56,195 nt of DNA, from NCBI GenBank assembly GCA_945787555.1, contig CALZJG010000111.1, positions 1 through 56,195 on the forward strand, in the 5' to 3' direction. Within the stretch, counting starts at the first letter, position 1; every line of letters begins with the position of its first letter. Shown here one piece after another: positions 51,094 to 56,195 of this stretch. This DNA comes from an uncultured Chromatiaceae bacterium (GTDB lineage: Bacteria > Pseudomonadota > Gammaproteobacteria > DRLM01). The notes under the pieces were generated by a model. It had not been told where the DNA came from and did not search any database. It saw only the letters and a program-made list of their open reading frames with translations. The position numbers and the translations under genes are program-made.

Positions 51094-53392
51094 TGCTTTT
51101 CTCCTCGATCTTCATCAGTAAAGGGGGTAAGAACAAAAAATCGGCAACCAAGGCCAGCCCGATGGTGATGGCCGTCAGCAATCCCATGTCGCTGTTCATT
51201 CTGAAGGTGGAAAGTGCCAATACCGTGAATCCGGCGATGAGTACCGCCGAGGTGACCCACAGTGCGGTGCCCACGCTGGCGAAGGCGTAGCGCACCGCGT
51301 CGGGCGCATCGTAACCATGTTCGCGGCGCGCGCGTAGATATTTGCTCAAGAAGTGTACTGTGTCATCGACGATGATGCCCAGTGTCATGCCCATCACCAC
51401 CGACAGACCCAAACCGACCTCGCCGACCGTCAGTCCCCATACGCCGAAGCCCATGGCCGCCGGCACCAGGTTGGGTACCAGACTGACTAGTCCGATTTTA
51501 ATCGACCTTAGGGCCACGACTAACACTAGTGAAATCATGATCAACGCTACGGTCGTGCCCAGTAGCATGCTTAATATGTTGCGCTTGCCGATATGGGAAA
51601 ACATCATCGTCGGTCCGGTGCCATCGGCGCCCTGGATGTTTGGGGCATGCTCGCGCAGCCAGGCTTGCGCACGTTCGTCTAGGGTCAGGAACTCTTTGAC
51701 CGAAAGGGTTTGGGTGGTGACGCTGACGCGCGTCGCCGATTTATCGACGTTGATTTGATCGTTGAGGTCCAGGCCATAGGGCAAGGACATTTCGTACAAC
51801 AATAGATATTGCGCCGCCAGTTCTCGTTGGTCCGGTAGCTGATAAGCGCCGGGAGCGTCGCCGTGCATGTTCATATTCAATCGTTTCATGGTGTCGGTGA
51901 CGGCGTTGACGTGCATCACTTCGGGTTGGCCGCGCAACCAGTCTACGAAACCGCTCGCTTGCGCCAGGAAAGCCGGTTCACTGATGCCGCCTGGCTCGCC
52001 GGATGCCAGGGAATATTCCACGCGATAAAGGCCGGTTAAGTTTTGCTCGGAAAAATCGGTGGCAGCGCGGAAGGAAGTGCTGGGTGCGAAGTAGTGAACG
52101 AAAACATCGTTGAGTTCGTTGCGCGGCACGAAGGCCACCAACACGACGATCAAGGCGGCCATGACCCACAGCAACGGACGCCGTCGCGCCACCACGAAAT
52201 CGCCCAGACGTTGCATGGCCGTGGGTGTCGTGCTGCCGGTGCGCGGTGCGCGCACCGGCAGCATCACGGTGAGTGCGGGAAGAAACGTCACCGAGAACAT
52301 GAACGCCGCCGCCACGCCCATGGTCACGATGTTGCCCAGGTCACGGAAGGGCGGCACATCGCTGGCGTTCATGGATAGAAAACCCAAGGCCGTGGTGAGG
52401 TTGGTAAGAAAGATCGGTTGCAGATTGATGCGCAGACTTTCCACCATGGCTGCCTCTTTGGCTAAACCCTTGCCCATCGCGTGACGAAAGCCCACCAGCA
52501 CATGCACGGCGTTGGCTACCGCCAAGGTCAGGATGATGGTGGGCGCCGAGGCACTGGGCGGAGTGATGCGCATACCCAGCCAGCCAGCCAGGCCCATGCC
52601 GCTGGCGATGGAGAACATGATCAGCCAAAAGGTCGAGAAGGTCCCGGTCCAGCCGCGCAACAGCAGCAGCAAACTGAGCATGATCACCGCGAAACTGACC
52701 GGCACCAAGGTGCTCATGTCTTTCATGGACGATTCGGAGAAAGCGTTGTTCAACATCACCATGCCGGTGAGATGAATGTCCAGGTTCGGGTGGTGTTGCT
52801 GGATCGTTTGCACCAGCTCGCGCACGAACGCGACCACTTCCGGCACTTCGGTGGTTTCGTTGATGCCGGGCAGTTGTACCGTGACGTTGACGCCTGTGAC
52901 ATGCGCCTGCGGCGAGATGAGGCGCTGGGCCAGCAAAGGTTCCCGCAGGGCGATAGCACGGATGTCGTTAAGTTCCTGAGTGGATAGCGAGTTTGCCTCG
53001 CGCACCAGATCGCCGACCACCAAATCATCGCCTTCGGCATAGGTGTGTTGAAAGTTGGTGAGGGAATCGACGCGAATGGAATAAGGAATTTGCCAAGCCG
53101 CCTCGGTCAGCTCCTCGAGGGCGGCCAGCGTCGCGCGCGTGAATACCTGGCCGTCGCGCGGTGCGACCACGAACAGCACATTGTCATTCTTGGTATACGT
53201 ATTCTCCAGCGCATCGAAGGCCAACAATTGCGGGTTATATTCGCTGAAGAACACCCGGTAACTGGTGCTGAACTCCAGCAAGCGTCCGCCACTGGCCATC
53301 AACAGCACGGCGGCGAGCGAGAGCAAAAGCAGCCAAACACGTTTGGCAATGACCCACTCGCCATAGCGTTGCGCTTTAGACGACGTGTTCAT
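51038..53392 (-). CDS. MMPL/RND family transporter
   Basis: 784 residues. Two repeats, each with one membrane helix, a periplasmic domain and a cluster of five to six helices, about twelve in all. Gly/Ser-rich helix pairs and the LGMTLGIIVDDTVHFLSKYLR segment (with the two Asp for proton coupling) are typical of the HAE3/MMPL group that exports lipids such as hopanoids or mycolipids. It is the first gene of the operon with the LolA-like protein and the barrel. The substrate is not known. Confidence 0.92.
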   Translation of the reverse strand: MNTSSKAQRYGEWVIAKRVWLLLLSLAAVLLMASGGRLLEFSTSYRVFFSEYNPQLLAFDALENTYTKNDNVLFVVAPRDGQVFTRATLAALEELTEAAWQIPYSIRVDSLTNFQHTYAEGDDLVVGDLVREANSLSTQELNDIRAIALREPLLAQRLISPQAHVTGVNVTVQLPGINETTEVPEVVAFVRELVQTIQQHHPNLDIHLTGMVMLNNAFSESSMKDMSTLVPVSFAVIMLSLLLLLRGWTGTFSTFWLIMFSIASGMGLAGWLGMRITPPSASAPTIILTLAVANAVHVLVGFRHAMGKGLAKEAAMVESLRINLQPIFLTNLTTALGFLSMNASDVPPFRDLGNIVTMGVAAAFMFSVTFLPALTVMLPVRAPRTGSTTPTAMQRLGDFVVARRRPLLWVMAALIVVLVAFVPRNELNDVFVHYFAPSTSFRAATDFSEQNLTGLYRVEYSLASGEPGGISEPAFLAQASGFVDWLRGQPEVMHVNAVTDTMKRLNMNMHGDAPGAYQLPDQRELAAQYLLLYEMSLPYGLDLNDQINVDKSATRVSVTTQTLSVKEFLTLDERAQAWLREHAPNIQGADGTGPTMMFSHIGKRNILSMLLGTTVALIMISLVLVVALRSIKIGLVSLVPNLVPAAMGFGVWGLTVGEVGLGLSVVMGMTLGIIVDDTVHFLSKYLRARREHGYDAPDAVRYAFASVGTALWVTSAVLIAGFTVLALSTFRMNSDMGLLTAITIGLALVADFLFLPPLLMKIEEKSNAHKDVTNSTTRAELAAD

Positions 53393-54579
53393 GAAGTCAT
53401 TGCCCGGCTGTGAGTAGTAAACATGTCATTGATTCATTCACATTCTAGCCAAAATAACATTATCAGCCGCCCAGCCGTCGAGCAGAGTACCCGCGACGAG
53501 CGTGACATTACATTAAGCTTTTCCAGGCTGAAGCGCTGCATCGGCAAGAGTGATGTCGAACAGCGCGATGACCGCAAGTGCCGCTACTGCGGTTGGTTGC
53601 GTGTCCGCCTCGCATTATGCGTTGATTTCGTTCCCACGCACGATCAGTCCGATCAATCGGAGTCGGTGTCATCGAGTACCGCCAGCACGGACAATTCCAA
53701 ACGCTGCACCGCGCTATCACCTCTCGGTCGCCAGTGTTCTTGAGACTAGCCTCCAAATAAATTAATAGAAAACATGAATATAAATAAATAATATAATGTT
53801 TAACAAGTGAATAATGGTATAGATCGGCAGCAGACATACCGCTGTCCTAGGTGATTTCCGCTATCGAGGTCTTGGTACTGCCATGGTGCCGAATACGTGG
53901 GTCGGCGGCCGCCAGGAGTTGGCCGCGGACATCGTCGATGCTTGCGCTGAGGGTGTTCATGGCTGGGAGTTATAGTCATGTGAGAGGGAATAGTCTGTGA
54001 AATATTCACTCTTCTTATCCATGACGATGCGAAATCGGGCACGGCACGGCGAGTCTTGGACAATAAGTCGTGGTTCAAACTTGACTTGACTGACACTGTT
54101 AGACGCCGAATGACCCAGAACGACCCGGAAGAGACACTCATAGCTTCAGGGTCGACTACCCGGTGATACAGCGAAAGCAGGCATTCACCGTCGCAACTAA
54201 GAGCACAGACGCTATCGTGGTGACATTATCCGCCGCTACCTACCCTCGGCGGCATTCGCTGACGTGATAATCCGCCGTCCACGGATGCCGTTTTCGACAC
54301 TGACTCGCTATACTGTACAGATCCTAGCCCGGATGCAGTGCAGCGAAATCCGGGGAAGCATCCCGCGCGACAGAATATCACTCTCATTCACATCAAGCTC
54401 CGTTTTCATCACCACCATCGTTCCCCGGATTCCATTTCATTCCATCCGGGCTACGCTTGCTTCCTATGTTTCGATATCGACCGATGAGTCAGCTCTAGGG
54501 AGCCACAGTGGGGTTTCACCTTTCTTCTTAATTCGAGTACTTCGAAAAGTAGTCACCGTGCAATGGACCTAACACGTCC
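53393..54579. other. Long non-coding stretch with a repeat element
   Basis: About 1.2 kb with no supported gene. It includes an AT-rich block at 53750-53820 and the palindromic repeat at 54325-54453. It also has short frames that lack ribosome sites or family similarity. It probably holds the MMPL operon promoter near 53400-53450 and decayed mobile DNA. Confidence 0.55.
54325..54453. repeat. Palindromic repeat pair (TAGCCCGGAT..CCGGGG units, inverted)
   Basis: TAGCCCGGATG..ATCCGGGG (54325-54355) is followed by its inverted counterpart CCCCGGAT..CATCCGGGCTA (54423-54453). Units of this type (agcccggatg..aatccggg) occur widely in proteobacterial intergenic DNA and can form long hairpins. Confidence 0.65.
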
Positions 54580-54711
54580 AGCCTCTCAAATAACGAAATC
54601 ACCGAGTACATCGAGATCTTCTACAACCGCTAGCGGCGGCATTCGAAACTCGGCAACCTGGCCCCGGCAGTGTTCACGCAACAGTGGCAACAACAGGCTG
54701 CGGCTTTATGA
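54580..54711 (+). pseudogene. C-terminal relic of an IS3-family transposase
   Basis: The frame reads SLSNNEITEYIEIFYNR, a TAG stop, then RRHSKLGNLAPAVFTQQW and QQQAAAL with TGA at 54709-54711. This is the end of an IS3-group OrfB (usual form YIEMFYNRxRRHSxLGYLSP). Only the last 40 or so codons remain and one is a stop, so it is inactive. Confidence 0.85.
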
Positions 54712-54768
54712 AGATGGTGTCCGCTATCTGCAACTGAGCTCACCTTGCAGCACAACCGCTCAGATAGA

Positions 54769-55602
54769 CTACGTCGCAATCTGCGCAGCGAGTTTCTTGC
54801 GGTAACGCTGAAGGTCGTGCTTGCTCTCCAACGGCACGCCCAGCAGATTGGACAACTTGCGCAAAATTGCCGACACGACACGGTCCTCCCACGCCGTGTC
54901 GAAGCGGATCTGTTCGTCCAGCCAACGCTCCAACCACGCAGGGTCGGGCAGACGGCTCTGCACGGTATCCTCCGGGTAATTGGCCTTACTGACATGCAGA
55001 TTGGTGGGATGCATCGCGCGCGAGGTCTTCACATTGGCCATCAGTACCCCGATCTTAGCAAAGGCCAGACGCGCCTCGTCGCCGCGCTCTTCAATGGCTT
55101 TCTTCATATAGCGGGCGTAACAGCCCGCATGACGTGCCTCATCAGACGCTACAGTCGTATAAATATGTTTGATGACCGGCTCCGCATGCCAGGCGGCGGC
55201 GCAGCGATACCACTGCGTCAAGCGTATCTCGCCGCAAAAGTGCAGCATCAGCGTTTCCAGCGCCGGCGCCGGGTCGAACTCGAAGCGCACACGTTGCAAC
55301 TCGTCCTCAGTGGGTGCCAGATCGGGCCGGAATCGCCGCAGATACTCCATGAACACCAGCGCGTGTTTCTGCTCCTCATAGAACCACACGGACATGAAGG
55401 CCGAAAAATCAGAGTCAGCGCAATTATCGCGCAAGAACATCTCCGTGGCCGGCAGGGCCGACCACTCAGTAATGGCATTCATCTTGATTGTCAGCGCCTG
55501 GGCGTCACTGAGCGCATCGGCCTTGAAGTCATGCCAAGGGATATCGCGTTCCATACGCCATCTGGCATGTTCCAAAGTCTTAAAGAGTTCCGGATACAAC
55601 AT
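54769..55602 (-). CDS. Ferritin-like diiron protein, acyl-ACP desaturase type
   Basis: 277 residues; ATG 55602 is preceded by GAGAAGG at about 10 nt, while a TTG 18 nt further upstream is less likely. Carboxylate-bridged diiron motifs are visible: a first pair in EWSALPATE and WFYEEQKH (ExxH), and a second in GEIRLTQWY and SDEARH (ExxH). This is the layout of soluble acyl-ACP desaturases and related ferritin-like oxygenases, all helical. Substrate is uncertain. It stands alone next to an IS relic. Confidence 0.8.
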   Translation of the reverse strand: MLYPELFKTLEHARWRMERDIPWHDFKADALSDAQALTIKMNAITEWSALPATEMFLRDNCADSDFSAFMSVWFYEEQKHALVFMEYLRRFRPDLAPTEDELQRVRFEFDPAPALETLMLHFCGEIRLTQWYRCAAAWHAEPVIKHIYTTVASDEARHAGCYARYMKKAIEERGDEARLAFAKIGVLMANVKTSRAMHPTNLHVSKANYPEDTVQSRLPDPAWLERWLDEQIRFDTAWEDRVVSAILRKLSNLLGVPLESKHDLQRYRKKLAAQIAT

Positions 55603-56195
55603 GTGCCATGGCCTTCTCAAAAACGCAGGCCGTCGCGGAATCGTGTCTGCGATATTTCAGCCCTGCCGTACTAACCTGTTGCCACCAGAGTTTAGTCTAT
55701 CGTGAAAGTATGTGAATGGACAGATAAGGCAATATGCAGAAGATGAAGAGAGTGAGATTATCGAAGGAGATCATCCTTGTGTCCCCTTTGTTTTGCGCGT
55801 AACAAGATACAGTAGGGGGCACTAGGGTGGAGCGTCGTTGCAGGTTGTGGCGGAATAGCGGATTCACTGCACTCCGGTCGGGCCGGTGAGGTCCCCAGCT
55901 GACACCCTGCCGTTCATTTTATGTGTGTGTTGGACGTGGCAAGTTGAAGGCCGTGGTTACGCCGCCCCAGCATGGGTCGCCGTGATCGCCTCGGTGGGTA
56001 ACTGCAATATTACTATCGGGAAGCGGCCTAAGTCTAAACGACTGAGTTATTGGACCATACGCCTTCGACCGCTTTTGGCCGAACTCAGACAATCTAAGCG
56101 ACATTGAGGCTTAGCTTGATCCGACACGGTCGGTCAAATTGAGTCGCGATTACTATCACTTTATTGGGATCTATGGATGAGGGACCAACAGCCTA
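55603..56195. other. Intergenic DNA at the window end
   Basis: No credible gene. A 73-codon frame near 55886 lacks a ribosome site and family similarity. A TTCGACCGCTTTTGGCC motif near 56066, often seen in mobile or intergenic DNA, is the only thing that stands out. Confidence 0.45.

Noticed and set aside
53423-53960. Short frames on both strands, including MNTLSASIDDV.. (53847-53960, minus strand)
   Set aside because: No ribosome site, no family similarity and frames broken after at most about 110 codons. They are more likely decayed or random.
55886-56107. 73-codon plus-strand frame near the window end
   Set aside because: No ribosome site or domain, and its composition is unlike neighbouring real genes.

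Overview
The window looks like chromosomal DNA of a free-living gammaproteobacterium. The evidence is the gene order thrS-infC-rpmI-rplT-pheS-pheT-ihfA-merR, an mfd/csiV/MTI-phosphorylase neighbourhood like that of Pseudomonas, RimB/RimK, ZntB, and typical gammaproteobacterial tRNA and terminator structure. It is mostly GC-rich, with one clearly different, more AT-rich and decayed stretch at about 27.85-32.7 kb. I cannot place the genus; a Chromatiales-like lineage is only a guess.

Layout. (1) 1-5.7 kb: the 3' part of a giant Calx-beta repeat surface protein. (2) 5.7-8.6 kb: purine salvage (HGPRT and S-methyl-5'-thioinosine phosphorylase), a CsiV-like protein and a peptide deformylase. (3) 8.8-17.8 kb, mainly minus strand: a PKD-repeat protein with a haem-binding motif and a poly-Asp tail, mfd, an Smr-domain protein, a type IV pilin-like protein and an aspartate aminotransferase, with tRNA-Asn on the plus strand. 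(4) 17.9-27.8 kb, plus strand: uvrB, tRNA-Val, then the translation cluster thrS, infC (ATT start), rpmI, rplT, pheS, pheT, ihfA, a MerR regulator and tRNA-Pro(GGG). Structured leaders and a possible attenuator lie between these genes. (5) 27.85-32.7 kb: a decayed island at tRNA-Pro. It holds a frameshifted tyrosine integrase, an intact MltF-type lytic transglycosylase, a possible group II intron domain V relic and a truncated IS3-family transposase. (6) 32.7-37.6 kb: a PQQ-type sugar dehydrogenase fused to a CHRD domain, then an operon of rimB, rimK and an M14-type aspartoacylase/deacylase. (7) 37.6-42.7 kb: a P-type cation ATPase, a ZntB-type transporter, a small membrane ORF and a DUF1207 outer-membrane protein. 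(8) 42.8-47.1 kb: a four-gene MacAB-like efflux operon (adaptor, ATPase, two permeases). (9) 47.2-53.4 kb: a diguanylate cyclase, a DUF2934 protein with a basic repetitive tail, a small unknown gene, and a three-gene operon (MMPL/RND transporter, LolA-like lipoprotein-sorting protein, outer-membrane beta-barrel). (10) 53.4-56.2 kb: mostly non-coding, with a palindromic repeat pair, an IS3 relic and an acyl-ACP-desaturase/ferritin-like protein.

How the parts work together. MTI phosphorylase releases hypoxanthine, which the adjacent HGPRT can turn into IMP. RimK adds glutamates to ribosomal protein S6, RimB is its predicted protease partner, and the third gene, a metallo-carboxypeptidase-like deacylase, could be an eraser of that mark (inference). 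The MMPL/LolA-like/barrel trio has the parts for an inner-to-outer-membrane lipid or lipoprotein route. The most interesting items for follow-up are the rimB-rimK-M14 operon, the envelope trio, the long hairpin just before rplT, the terminator just before pheS, and the haem/PKD/poly-Asp protein with a GAT microsatellite.
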